Positions 14,937 through 21,922 of a DNA stretch of 22,603 nt are shown piece by piece. Below the pieces are notes generated by a model. It saw only the letters and a program-made list of their open reading frames with translations. It was not told the DNA's origin and did not search any database. The stretch is from a virus. The stretch is from IMG/VR virus record IMGVR_UViG_3300042562_003143, positions 1-22,603 of that record. One strand, 5' to 3'. The position numbers and the translations under genes were made by a program. Within the stretch, counting starts at the first letter, position 1; each line of letters begins with the position of its first letter.

Positions 14937-15937
14937 AGCGCGCCGATCTACCGCACCTCCGCAAGAAGCACGCCAAGGGCAAGGACTATTGGTATTTCGA
15001 GCGCATGGGCGAACGGATCGCCCTGCCGCCGCCCGACGCCCCGGATTTTCTTGAGCAATATCAAATCGCCAAGCGCGGCCACAAACCCGCTTTGCCGCAG
15101 GGCCGGACTTTCAAGAGATTGATCTCGGAATACCGCGCCGGGCCGCGCTGGACGCGCTTGGCCCCCCGCACCCGCAAGGATTACGAAAAGGTGCTGGAAT
15201 GGGCCGAAGCCACTGTCGGCGAATTTTCCCCGCATCGCATGGAGCGGCGGCACGTCATCCGCGCCCAGGCCGAAAACGCAGAGCGCATGCGCTTTGCCAA
15301 TTACATCGTGCAGGTCATGTCGGTGCTTTTCGAGCAGGCGATCGATCTGGGCTGGATCACCCACAACCCCGCCAAGGGAATCCGCCTGCTGAAATCCGAA
15401 GGCGAGGATCTGCACAAGCCGTGGCCGGTCGATCTGGTCGAGGCCTACACCCTTGCCGCGCCATTCGGATCGCCCGCCCGAACGACGCTTGAGCTTGCCA
15501 TCGGCACCGGCCAGCGCATTGGCGATTTGTTGAAGATGCGCTGGGATTGGATCGAAAGCGACGGGATCGCTTTGCGGCAGGGCAAGACCAAGACCGCGCT
15601 TTGGATTCCTTTCACCCCGCGCTTGAAGGACTATCTGGACAGCCTGCCGCGCAAGGCTTTGACGATCATAGCCGGGGCCGACGGCCGCCCGATGCAATAT
15701 TTCGCGGCGGCAAAGGCGGTGATGGCGATCCGCAAGAAGGTCGGGGCCGAGGCCTATACGATCCACGGCTGGCGCTACACCGCCGCCGCCGAACTTGCCG
15801 CAGCCGGGGCATCCGACGAGGAAGTGCAAGCGATCACCGGCCACAAAAGCCGCGCGATGGTGATCAAATACGCGGGCGCCCAACGCCAACGCGCCCACGC
15901 CACATCCGGGCAGGCCAAGCGGGAGCCAAAGGCATGA
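14933..15937 (+). CDS. Tyrosine recombinase / phage integrase
   Basis: 334 aa. An N-terminal arm-binding region (KKHAKGKDYWYFERMGERIALP) and a core-binding domain (about 55-150, with VQVMSVLFEQAIDLGWITHNPAKGI) precede the catalytic domain. The full catalytic set is visible: Arg195 (GTGQRIGDLLKMRW), Lys218 (RQGKTK), His278-x-x-Arg281 (HGWR), His304 (GHKS) and Tyr313 (IKYA). It catalyses site-specific integration and excision of the element. Start ATGA overlaps the upstream gene; its stop overlaps the next ATG. The nearest candidate attachment site is 5 kb away at 20943, with an orientation that does not clearly fit this element. Confidence 0.95.
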   Translation: MKRADLPHLRKKHAKGKDYWYFERMGERIALPPPDAPDFLEQYQIAKRGHKPALPQGRTFKRLISEYRAGPRWTRLAPRTRKDYEKVLEWAEATVGEFSPHRMERRHVIRAQAENAERMRFANYIVQVMSVLFEQAIDLGWITHNPAKGIRLLKSEGEDLHKPWPVDLVEAYTLAAPFGSPARTTLELAIGTGQRIGDLLKMRWDWIESDGIALRQGKTKTALWIPFTPRLKDYLDSLPRKALTIIAGADGRPMQYFAAAKAVMAIRKKVGAEAYTIHGWRYTAAAELAAAGASDEEVQAITGHKSRAMVIKYAGAQRQRAHATSGQAKREPKA

Positions 15938-16161
15938 CCGCGCCGCTTTGGTGGACCGCCTGCATCGATTGCCGCCGCAAGAACGGCGAGGACCACGCGC
16001 CCACTTGCCCGCAGGAGGAGCAAGTATCGCGCTTTGATACCTGCCAATTCGTCCCGGCGCACCCGCGCCAGGAAGCCCGAACGACGCCGGGGCCGCTGTC
16101 GCCCGCGTCCCCGCAATCCGGCCCCGAGCGGGCGGATACAACCCCAACTCATGGAGACTGA
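15934..16161 (+). CDS. Small Cys-containing hypothetical protein
   Basis: 75 aa. WWTACIDCRRKNGEDHAPTCPQEEQVSRFDTCQF contains four Cys in a CxxC...C...C arrangement over the first 40 residues, suggestive of a small metal-binding fold. The C-terminal half is Pro/Thr/Ser-rich and disordered. ATGA overlaps the integrase stop. Function unknown. Confidence 0.6.
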   Translation: MTAPLWWTACIDCRRKNGEDHAPTCPQEEQVSRFDTCQFVPAHPRQEARTTPGPLSPASPQSGPERADTTPTHGD

Positions 16162-16162
16162 A

Positions 16163-16603
16163 ATGCTTGGATTCCTGAAAGAGAAGATCGCCGGGGGCGC
16201 AAAGCGCCTGAACGGCCGCGCCGATTTGCTGGAAGCTGCCTGCGCGGCCTGCGTTCTGGTCGGCGCGGCCGACGGCAATCTTGACGATGACGAGGCAGGG
16301 GTGGCTTTGGATCGGCTGCTGAATCACGAGGCCCTTTCGAAGGCTTTCACCAGCAGCCAGATCGAATCCGCTTTCGACAAGCAGGCCAAGCGCGCGAAGG
16401 CCGGGATTTCCGGCCGGGTGGGCTTGAAGCGCGAGGTCGAAGAAGCACGGGCCAAATCCACCGCCGAGGATCTGGAAACGGTCTTTGTGATCGCCATCGA
16501 CGTGGCCGGGGCCGACGGCAGCATCGGCGACAAGGAAATGAAGGCCTTGCGCGATTTGGGCACCAGCCTGGGCGGCCTTTCCCCCGACCGCTACCTGAAC
16601 TGA
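16163..16603 (+). CDS. TerB-family (tellurite-resistance TerB-like) protein
   Basis: 146 aa. Two similar halves carry the acidic TerB signature: LVGAADGNLDDDEAGVALDRLL near residues 34-55, and AIDVAGADGSIGDKEMKALRDLG near 112-134. In TerB the acidic A-D-G-x-(L/I)-x-D/E motifs bind metal. GGAG lies seven bases before the ATG at 16163. It is part of the plus-strand integrase operon. Isolated TerB-like proteins occur in phages and near membrane-linked stress or defence genes; tellurite resistance itself is unlikely without the other ter genes. Confidence 0.8.
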   Translation: MLGFLKEKIAGGAKRLNGRADLLEAACAACVLVGAADGNLDDDEAGVALDRLLNHEALSKAFTSSQIESAFDKQAKRAKAGISGRVGLKREVEEARAKSTAEDLETVFVIAIDVAGADGSIGDKEMKALRDLGTSLGGLSPDRYLN

Positions 16604-16613
16604 GGGGCCAGCG

Positions 16614-16763
16614 ATGCTCAAGAATCTCGGGAACTGGCTGGTCATCGGCGGCATGGGCTGCGTCGCCCTAATGGCCGTCGCAAACAGCATCACCGATCTG
16701 GTCCTCGGCGCAATCATGGTCGGCCTGATCTATGCCGGCGCGAAATTGAACCAGATCCCTTGA
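16614..16763 (+). CDS. 49-aa membrane protein
   Basis: Starts MLKNLGNWLVIGGMGCVALMA and ends YAGAKLNQIP. Two hydrophobic segments (WLVIGGMGCVALMAVA and LVLGAIMVGLIYAGA) are separated by NSITD, predicting a small two-pass inner-membrane hairpin. GAGGGG stands about seven bases before the ATG and the gene lies ten bases after the TerB-like gene, so it is probably co-expressed with it. Too short for ordinary gene-length cut-offs. Function unknown; pairing with TerB is suggestive only. Confidence 0.65.
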   Translation: MLKNLGNWLVIGGMGCVALMAVANSITDLVLGAIMVGLIYAGAKLNQIP

Positions 16764-16771
16764 CCGAACCG

Positions 16772-16798
16772 GGAGGCGGGTTGTGATCCCCCGCCTCC
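16772..16798 (+). terminator. GC-rich hairpin after the 49-aa gene, no T tract
   Basis: Nine-bp stem GGAGGCGGG/CCCGCCTCC with a nine-base loop. The lack of a following T run makes it a weak intrinsic terminator; it may instead stabilise the upstream mRNA or reduce expression of the next gene, whose ribosome site begins about 15 bases downstream. Confidence 0.4.
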
Positions 16799-16826
16799 TG
16801 CCATTCTCCGCAGACAGGAGCCGCGA

Positions 16827-17111
16827 TTGGACGTCCAACGCCCCCAGAAGATCACCCCCGACCGCGTGGCTGCTTTGGCCGAAACCCACGATGACGACGA
16901 AATCGCCTCGATCCTCGGAATCTCGGAAAACTATGTCCGTTTGATGCTTACGGCATCCACCGCGACCCGCCGCCGGTGGCATATCCGCTGCAATCGCACC
17001 GGCCGCCGCATTGAGGCGCGCAGCCAGCGCGGAGCCTATCGGATGGCCTGCCTGCTGGGCCTGACCGATTGGGATTGGTGGCCTGAAGGCACCCAAGAGT
17101 GCCAAGCATGA
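16827..17111 (+). CDS. Putative helix-turn-helix protein
   Basis: 94 aa from a TTG preceded by AGGAG seven bases upstream. ITPDRVAALAETHDDDEIASILGISENYVRLML reads as a helix-turn-helix of the type that senses or binds DNA, followed by ATRRRWHIRCNRTGRRIEARSQRGAYRMACLLGLTDWDWW, a cationic Arg-rich region. No known family is identified with confidence. The stop overlaps the ATG of the broken zinc-ribbon gene by four bases. Confidence 0.6.
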   Translation: MDVQRPQKITPDRVAALAETHDDDEIASILGISENYVRLMLTASTATRRRWHIRCNRTGRRIEARSQRGAYRMACLLGLTDWDWWPEGTQECQA

Positions 17112-17279
17112 CCAAAGCGCAGGATATCAACCACATCGGCGGGGCTGTGGCGATTGCCACTTCCGCTGGATCGTCGCCTATCAGCCGATGCCGGTGGATA
17201 AATTCGTGACCATCCATGCGCCGCCCGCTGCCCGAAATGTGCGTCGGCCAAGGTCTTTGTCGCCTTGATCTCGGAATAG
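17108..17279 (+). pseudogene. Frameshifted small zinc-ribbon gene
   Basis: The ATG at 17108 overlaps the previous stop, as for the other genes of the operon, but its frame stops after 33 codons at 17209. A different frame from about 17143 reads GCGDCHFRWIVAYQPMPVDK, and a third from 17226 reads RCPKCASAKVFVALISE and ends at the TAG at 17277. Together these make a typical small phage zinc ribbon with CxxC...CxxC. Two shifts, each equivalent to one missing base, are needed: near GGGG at 17141-17144 and in the G/C run at 17220-17228. It is either decayed or affected by sequencing errors. Confidence 0.65.
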
Positions 17280-17424
17280 CGGATGCGGTTCCTGTCCGTC
17301 TGATCGCGGAGGGCCGTTTTCTGCCGCTGTTGCGCGGCGGGCCGAATTTGACCGAACAACGATCCGCCTGCAGGAAGAAGATCGTAAACCTTTCCGAGGT
17401 ATCCTATGAAGGTCACAATGTGAT

Positions 17425-17607
17425 TTGAAAGGCGGGGTCGAAGTGGTGCGGAGGAGATCATTTTGGTTGGGTCTTGCCGTAGCATCGACGACTTTTGCGG
17501 CCGTGCAGTTCTTGGCCGCAACCTTCGGCCAAGGATCAGGCTATGTGGCCGCCTTCGCCCTAATCGTCGCCGCTGCCCTCTTGCTGCTGGGGCGCAGTCA
17601 AAAATGA
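17425..17607 (+). CDS. Possible two-TM small membrane protein
   Basis: Up to 60 aa from a TTG at 17425; GTG at 17443 is an alternative. RRRSFWLGLAVASTTFAAVQFLAATF and YVAAFALIVAAALLLLGRSQK are two hydrophobic segments separated by GQGSG, giving a hairpin membrane protein with positive ends. It lies between the broken zinc-ribbon gene and the minus-strand gene, and its last 48 bases overlap the 3' end of that gene antisense. No strong ribosome site is seen, so expression is uncertain. Confidence 0.4.
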   Translation: MKGGVEVVRRRSFWLGLAVASTTFAAVQFLAATFGQGSGYVAAFALIVAAALLLLGRSQK

Positions 17608-18555
17608 CGTCTGTTCCGGGATCTCTTTGACGTCGTAAACTTTGACAACCGTTCGGGCCTTGATCACCCACGCCTCCCCTTGCTTTTCTTCTTCGATCCG
17701 CATGTCGGCAGTGAGATGGACACCCTCGACCATTTGAACCTTCGTCTTGCCTGAAAGCAGTTTCTCGACAAACTCCTTGTCGGCAACTTTCGCGCCAAAC
17801 TCCAACCCTGCAATGGAAAATCTCCATGCTTTGTTGTCGCCAAGAAGCCTAGGTTGAACCAGAAGCAGATCAACGCGGTCAATGTGATCCCGGCTCGTAG
17901 CTTCTATATCGGTAGGCGGTTCTTTTGAACGCGTGAGAAACTGCTCGCGCGGAACGATATCCTCTGGAATCTTGTCATGGCCCACCGCGATTCCGACGCC
18001 CGCGATCGCTTGGTCGCGTTGAATTTCGGCAAAGAACTTTCGGATGTGCCCCTGGCCGACCGCGTTGCGGGAAGCCCCGTCCAGAATCTTGGTGATCTGC
18101 GCCTTTTCTTGCGCTGTGGAAGGAATGATTGCGGCCGCGCCCGGCGTCCCTTCATCCGAGGCCGCTTCCTGCTGTTGTTCGAAGATTGACGCTGCCTCTG
18201 CGTCAACGAGGTCCAATATCTTGTCCCAATAGTGCCCGGCGGTGGCTTGAAGAATCCAGATGGTCGCGCCCCCGATAACCGCCTTCAGGACCAGCTTTCG
18301 GTCAGCTTCGGCTTGCGGATCGGCGGCGGGGCGAGAGCCGAAGATCAGCCGGAAAATCGTATTGAGCTTCAGGCTGCCTTCTTGTCCGTCCTGGAGCGCT
18401 ATTTGCACTTGGAGAGTAGGATCAGCGAATGCCGCCAGTTCGCGGATTGCCGCGATAAGTTCGATCGATGCGCGGGACACGATTTCCCAGTCTGCGAACT
18501 TTCCTTCTTCAAGCTTCAAGTAGATGCAGACTGGAACTTCTTCGCCAACGACCAA
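17560..18555 (-). CDS. Unknown protein with one predicted TM segment (accessory gene)
   Basis: 331 aa from a TTG at 18555, with GAGGGGG five bases upstream. The N-terminal domain (about 1-70) is IYLKLEEGKFADWEIVSRAS, IAAIRELAAFADPTLQVQIA and GQEGSLKLNTIFRLI. A hydrophobic segment at about 87-106 (LVLKAVIGGATIWILQATAG) is a probable membrane span. Next come an acidic coiled region (about 110-150), a helical region (QITKILDGASRNAVGQGHIRKFFAE) and a beta-rich C-terminal domain with AWRFSIAGLEFGAKV and HLTADMRIEEEKQGEAWVIKARTVVKVY. GC content is below that of the phage core. It is separated by about 220 non-coding bases from the three-gene cassette. No family recognised; a membrane-anchored sensor or effector is only a guess. 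Confidence 0.7.
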   Translation of the reverse strand: MVVGEEVPVCIYLKLEEGKFADWEIVSRASIELIAAIRELAAFADPTLQVQIALQDGQEGSLKLNTIFRLIFGSRPAADPQAEADRKLVLKAVIGGATIWILQATAGHYWDKILDLVDAEAASIFEQQQEAASDEGTPGAAAIIPSTAQEKAQITKILDGASRNAVGQGHIRKFFAEIQRDQAIAGVGIAVGHDKIPEDIVPREQFLTRSKEPPTDIEATSRDHIDRVDLLLVQPRLLGDNKAWRFSIAGLEFGAKVADKEFVEKLLSGKTKVQMVEGVHLTADMRIEEEKQGEAWVIKARTVVKVYDVKEIPEQTSFLTAPQQQEGSGDD

Positions 18556-18779
18556 TGCAACCCCCTCGATCTTCCAAATATTCTAAACGCAAGGTTGCAC
18601 AATCCTGGCGGGCAGAGAAGGGGACGCGAGGCTTCAAAATCATGATTCCCAAGAACAAAACAGCAATTGGGAAAGCCCAACTTCGCCGTCGACAGCGAAC
18701 TTCAGCTGATTAGGGCTTCTTGGCGCGCCGCTAGGGGCAGTAGCGACCTTCGGAACTTGATCGAGCTATTGCCCCACGA

Positions 18780-19289
18780 TCAAGTCGTTGCAGAGAAGAC
18801 CTCGACATAAGATCGGATTCGGATGGTCGTCTTAAGGATGCCGGTCCGAAGCTTATTGATGTAGCCCTCCTTTTCCTTCTTCGAGGTAGGAAGGCCGAGT
18901 CGGTTTCGAAGTCCGCAGTGACCCGGATTCGCTGGTTCGCCGTCGGGCTTGGCTTGTTCCGGTTCTGGTGTGACGCAAAGCGGGTTGCGCCCGATCGAGT
19001 CAACCAAGGCATGAAGAATCCCGCAGTTATATTCCGCAAACTTAATCTCTTCGCGCTTCAATCGCACACGGGCGTCGCCGGACTGCCAGCGATTGACGCG
19101 CCAGTCAACGCTTGACTGGCACATCATGTGGGTAAGATCGACGCTGCAATATCGCGGAAGGCCGTCTTCATCATCGTCAGGTCGAAGATCTCGCGTGTCG
19201 AATGCTGAACTCTTCAGCTCGTTAGTGTGTTCGTCAAAATCGAAGGAATGCCAAACGAGGCGATAAATATTGAGATGGTCCTCGATCAA
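18780..19289 (-). CDS. Third gene of the accessory cassette: unknown Cys/His-containing protein
   Basis: 169 aa from a TTG at 19289 that overlaps the upstream stop (TTGA), with GGGGAGG ten bases away. The N-terminus LNIYRLVWHSFDFDEHTNELKSSAF leads to a conserved-looking core: PRYCSVDLTHMMCQSSVDWRV, then KFAEYNCGILHALVDSIGRNPLCVTPEP, then NPGHCGLRNRLG. The pattern of C-G-I-L-H-A-(I/L)-x-D-x-x-G-x-x-P and N-P-x-H-C-x-(I/L)-x-N recalls a recurrent family of unknown proteins; I have no name for it. The last 30 residues are basic. Translational coupling shows it is made with the two genes upstream. Confidence 0.7.
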   Translation of the reverse strand: MIEDHLNIYRLVWHSFDFDEHTNELKSSAFDTRDLRPDDDEDGLPRYCSVDLTHMMCQSSVDWRVNRWQSGDARVRLKREEIKFAEYNCGILHALVDSIGRNPLCVTPEPEQAKPDGEPANPGHCGLRNRLGLPTSKKEKEGYINKLRTGILKTTIRIRSYVEVFSATT

Positions 19290-19945
19290 TCGTGGCCAGC
19301 CTCCCCGCCGAGAAGAACCTCAATGAAGGGCTTCGGCAAAGACCCGGCAATCGGAAGGTCACCATCTTCCGCGCTGCGATTGCCGCATTCGACATAGAAG
19401 GCAAAAGTGCCGTCGCCGCTGATCGACATGCTCCCGAACAGGCCTTCGCGGCCACCCCAGGACATGACGATTTCACCGCCAGCGTCCACGCCCAGCGCAG
19501 GGGCGACCGGGCGGGATGACGTCGCAAAAGCCGTGGCCATGGCAGAAAGGATCGAAGTGGCATCTTCGATCGCGTCTTTCGAAGGCTTAAGCGATCCAGG
19601 GCCTTTCCACCCGTCAAACAGGGTTCGAGCATAGGCAAGATCGGCCGCTGCCGCTCGCCATGCCGGGCCAGCAACTACGATTGCGGGCACCTCCGCAGGC
19701 TGATCATCTTCCATCATTTCAATTCCGCTCATGGACCTTACGGACAAGGATTCCGTGGCAGAGGTTAAGGAAAACTGACCTTTCAGAACTTTGCGCTGCG
19801 ACTTGATTTTGAAAATGCTTTTCACAGCGGTGACCCGGCCAGAATCGGTGCCACCGCGCTTGACCAGATCAAAGGCCCCATTAAGGATTCGTTGCTTCGT
19901 CGCGCTGAACGACCGCGTTTCTTCGACAATTTCCGCAAGGGCCAT
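19286..19945 (-). CDS. Second gene of the accessory cassette: unknown 'WKG/WDG'-type protein
   Basis: 219 aa from ATG 19945, chosen because AGGA then stands eight bases upstream; an in-frame TTG at 19951 overlaps the previous stop. The first 75 residues are polar and variable. The C-terminal domain reads FDGWKGPGSLKPSKDAIEDATSILSAM, then PALGVDAGGEIVMSWGG, then MSISGDGTFAFYVECG. This W-x-G...P-s...A...(dG)-E-I-x-x-x-W...dG...y layout occurs in many uncharacterised bacterial proteins. Its 3' end overlaps the third gene. Function unknown. Confidence 0.7.
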   Translation of the reverse strand: MALAEIVEETRSFSATKQRILNGAFDLVKRGGTDSGRVTAVKSIFKIKSQRKVLKGQFSLTSATESLSVRSMSGIEMMEDDQPAEVPAIVVAGPAWRAAAADLAYARTLFDGWKGPGSLKPSKDAIEDATSILSAMATAFATSSRPVAPALGVDAGGEIVMSWGGREGLFGSMSISGDGTFAFYVECGNRSAEDGDLPIAGSLPKPFIEVLLGGEAGHD

Positions 19946-19947
19946 GA

Positions 19948-20781
19948 TCAAAGTCCTATTTTTGATTGAGCTTCCGCGCTCAAGACGCCGACAAGCGTAG
20001 CCTTCGAAAGGGTGTGCATTTTTTCAAGCAAAGGGGCGATATTTGTCAGCGAAATGGACCCGTCAGCGCCCCGACGTTCGATCTTGGTCATGATCTGGAC
20101 CGTTCGTATCGGCTTGTTGTCCAAGGTCTGCCCATCCACGGCGTCAAGGTTCTGATTAACAAGGAATCGTTCCCCATCCTGCTCGCCAAACCAGCCCCGA
20201 TGAAGGTGCCAAAGTTCCTTCCCCGACTTCGCCGGATCGCCGAGAATTTGCACGAGTGTCGCATCAAGTAGATCGCCGGGCCGCCCGTCTTCCATTTCGC
20301 CCTCGAAGATAAAGCGGTCGAAATACTCCAAGGAAACGACTTGGGCGTCCGACACCGCATCAAGAGCGTCAAGGGATTTTCCTGCAAGCTTGAGAAAGTG
20401 GTCCATGAACAGCGCCCAGCGCACATAGTTGGACGTTTCGTATTGGATGCCGGACTGATCCACCTGAAGCGCCTCCGTGCCAGCGCCGGGCTCGGCAGCG
20501 TTCGTGATCTGCCACGCCACCATCTTTCGGCCGGTAAGCTTCGGACCGTCGGGGCCAATCCCCACGGCGAAATTTTCGGCATTAAGCGCAGCCCGAGGGA
20601 AGAGCCCCAATTCCGCTGCCGCTGGATCAGCCGCCTTGCCCGCCGCCTCGACTGTCTTGGAGGAAAGCTCGGGCGCAAAGGCAACGGCGATCCGAGTCCG
20701 TTCGATCGCGTGGGCTGTGGCTACGGGAATCCAAGGCACTAAATTGATTTCCTGTTTGGGCTGCGGAATTTTCTTCCACAT
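19948..20781 (-). CDS. First gene of the accessory cassette: TIGR04255-like protein
   Basis: 277 aa. IERTRIAVAFAPELSSKTV near the N-terminus, ALQVDQSGIQYETSNYVRWALFMDHFLKL in the middle, VVSLEYFDRFIFEG, LWHLHRGWF and the C-terminal LEKMHTLSKATLVGVLSAEAQSKIGL fit the TIGR04255 family of sporadically distributed proteins, whose function is not established. The sporadic pattern is typical of accessory or defence cargo. ATG at 20781 has no clear ribosome site and may be leaderless: a TTGATC/TAACTA-like promoter lies immediately upstream. The stop is followed by the ribosome-coupled second gene. Soluble, no transmembrane segment. Confidence 0.65.
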   Translation of the reverse strand: MWKKIPQPKQEINLVPWIPVATAHAIERTRIAVAFAPELSSKTVEAAGKAADPAAAELGLFPRAALNAENFAVGIGPDGPKLTGRKMVAWQITNAAEPGAGTEALQVDQSGIQYETSNYVRWALFMDHFLKLAGKSLDALDAVSDAQVVSLEYFDRFIFEGEMEDGRPGDLLDATLVQILGDPAKSGKELWHLHRGWFGEQDGERFLVNQNLDAVDGQTLDNKPIRTVQIMTKIERRGADGSISLTNIAPLLEKMHTLSKATLVGVLSAEAQSKIGL

Positions 20782-20942
20782 AGTTATGCACGATTTTGTT
20801 CAGGATCAATCGCCAGCAGCGACTCCCTTGCGCGATTTGCGGCGGATTGGAACGGAACGGGACCGAAACGGGAAACGTGAAAACCAAAGTGAAAACCGCC
20901 CGGGCAGGCGGCGGCGAAAATCGGCTAACCTATTGATTTTAG

Positions 20943-20988
20943 TGGTGCCCAGAGCCGGAATCGAACCAGCGACACGCGGATTTTCAAT
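20943..20988 (-). other. tRNA-Phe 3' fragment, probable att site core
   Basis: On the minus strand the sequence starts at the anticodon loop TTGAAAA (anticodon GAA), followed by anticodon stem TCCGC, variable loop GTGTC, T-arm GCTGG-TTCGATT-CCGGC, acceptor strand TCTGGGC, A and CCA. The matching 5' half is absent: the bases before the loop (GGATCCAAAAAGCA) do not form an anticodon stem, D-arm or acceptor. A tRNA 3' end cut at the anticodon loop is the standard product of tyrosine-recombinase integration into a tRNA gene. No complete tRNA lies in the window. Confidence 0.85.
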
Positions 20989-21170
20989 GCTTTTTGGATC
21001 GAACTAACCCGGCAGGATCATTGACTGATCTGCGCCGGAAACTGAGGTGCGGCAAAGATGTGGTTCAAGCTGTTTTGCGAAAATTGCACTCAAGCATCTG
21101 AAGTTGAACAGTAATTTAAATTGACCTGCATCAAGAACGGTCGATTTTCACCGCGTCCGTTGTCACATGA

Positions 21171-21189
21171 ATACACCATTTTGGTGTAT
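21171..21189. promoter_or_regulatory. 19-bp palindrome, possible operator
   Basis: Perfect inverted repeat ATACACCA-TTT-TGGTGTAT just downstream of the DUF6641-like stop. An eight-base arm with a 3-base centre suits a dimeric DNA-binding protein or a short hairpin. No gene of known regulator is adjacent. Confidence 0.5.
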
Positions 21190-21236
21190 CGCGCACAGCC
21201 CAGCACCTGCTTGCCGCACGTGATGGGCTGCCTTCC

Positions 21237-21692
21237 TCATGCCTTGACTGCCACAGTGTTGTTCGATTTCGCGCCACGCGATCCCATGGCTGCGGCAACT
21301 GCTGCGTCCAACTCCCCAGCCTCGACGGCTTGCATCAGCGTCTTGATAACCAGGGGCAGGTCGGCCAGCTTGGCCACTTCCACGGCAGTCTTGCCCGGCT
21401 GCAATTGCAGGGGCACCGCGCCATAACGAACACCAAACTGCGCCAAGCCGCCATCCCCAACCGTCCACCATTGCCGCAGTTTGACGGGACGTTGCACGCG
21501 ATGGCGATGGCCTTCTGCATCGGTCTCCCAAGCCGCTTTGGTGCGCTGATAGGCCATGCCACCCAAGGCCGCTTCAGCCAATTTTAATTGCTCCGTCAGT
21601 TGCCCTGCCAGTTTCTTGCGCCGTTCTTGTTCCACGGTGCCCTTCACCTGCTTGGCCAACGCCACGATCTTCAACTTGTCCAACACGCCCAT
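21237..21692 (-). CDS. DUF6641-like protein
   Basis: 151 aa from ATG 21692, preceded by GGGAGG at five bases. LDKLKIVALAKQVKGTVEQERRKKLAGQLTEQLKLAEAAL, then RPVKLRQWWTVGDGGLAQFGVRYGAVPLQLQPGKTAVEV, then TLMQAVEAGELDAAVAAA match the DUF6641 pattern (W-W ... V-R-Y-G ... G-K-x-A-(V/I)-E ... A-V-E-A-G-E-L-D). These proteins are found on plasmids and integrative elements; function unknown. It differs in base composition from the phage genes and is followed by the palindrome at 21171-21189. Confidence 0.72.
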   Translation of the reverse strand: MGVLDKLKIVALAKQVKGTVEQERRKKLAGQLTEQLKLAEAALGGMAYQRTKAAWETDAEGHRHRVQRPVKLRQWWTVGDGGLAQFGVRYGAVPLQLQPGKTAVEVAKLADLPLVIKTLMQAVEAGELDAAVAAAMGSRGAKSNNTVAVKA

Positions 21693-21808
21693 GTTTACCT
21701 CCCTCAGCATCGCATATGCCATCAGCATGTGGTCAAGCATCTGATATTCCTAGACGAAAGATGCCGTGATTGCTGTCTTTTCTGCCGTTGCTGCGGCGAA
21801 CACCATTG

Positions 21809-21835
21809 AAACATCTTCAGATTCTGAAGATGTTT
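21809..21835. terminator. 27-bp perfect palindrome between toxin and DUF6641 gene
   Basis: Arms AAACATCTTCAG and CTGAAGATGTTT with centre ATT. It lies 88 bases past the toxin stop in the direction of that operon and upstream of the DUF6641 gene. There is no T run after it, so it could be an operator for the DUF6641 promoter rather than a terminator. Confidence 0.45.
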
Positions 21836-21861
21836 GCGTCGTTTCTATGCACTGCCGTGCG

Positions 21862-21881
21862 ATGTCGGTTCGACACGACAT
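21862..21881. repeat. Second hairpin in the same gap
   Basis: Inverted repeat ATGTCG/CGACAT with an eight-base loop, 26 bases from the 27-bp palindrome. Together the two structures occupy the non-coding gap 21693-21922. Role unknown. Confidence 0.4.
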
Positions 21882-21922
21882 TGCAGAGCAATTCCCCAAA
21901 CTGGGACTAGGACGGACTTTTT

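Larger units (their letters stand above)
20782..21236. other. Intergenic segment holding the tRNA remnant
   Basis: About 455 bases without a supported gene. It contains the probable promoter of the accessory cassette at its left end, the tRNA-Phe 3' fragment at 20943-20988, an A/T-rich stretch around 21110-21125 and a 19-bp palindrome at 21171-21189. The composition becomes more A/T-rich to the right of the tRNA fragment, consistent with a junction between DNA of different origin. Confidence 0.65.

Noticed and set aside
14948-16717. Minus-strand 589-codon frame opposite integrase and TerB-like genes
   Set aside because: Opposite strand has the complete integrase catalytic set; the antisense frame is low-information.
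17036-17827. Minus-strand frame across 17036-17827
   Set aside because: Arg/Gly/Ser-rich, no ribosome site, overlaps four better-supported features.
18468-18713. Plus-strand 81-codon frame in the gap before the accessory cassette
   Set aside because: Mostly antisense to the N-terminus of the 331-aa gene, no ribosome site, basic low-information sequence.
20943-20988. Functional tRNA-Phe gene
   Set aside because: Only the 3' half is present; no D-arm or 5' acceptor strand upstream.
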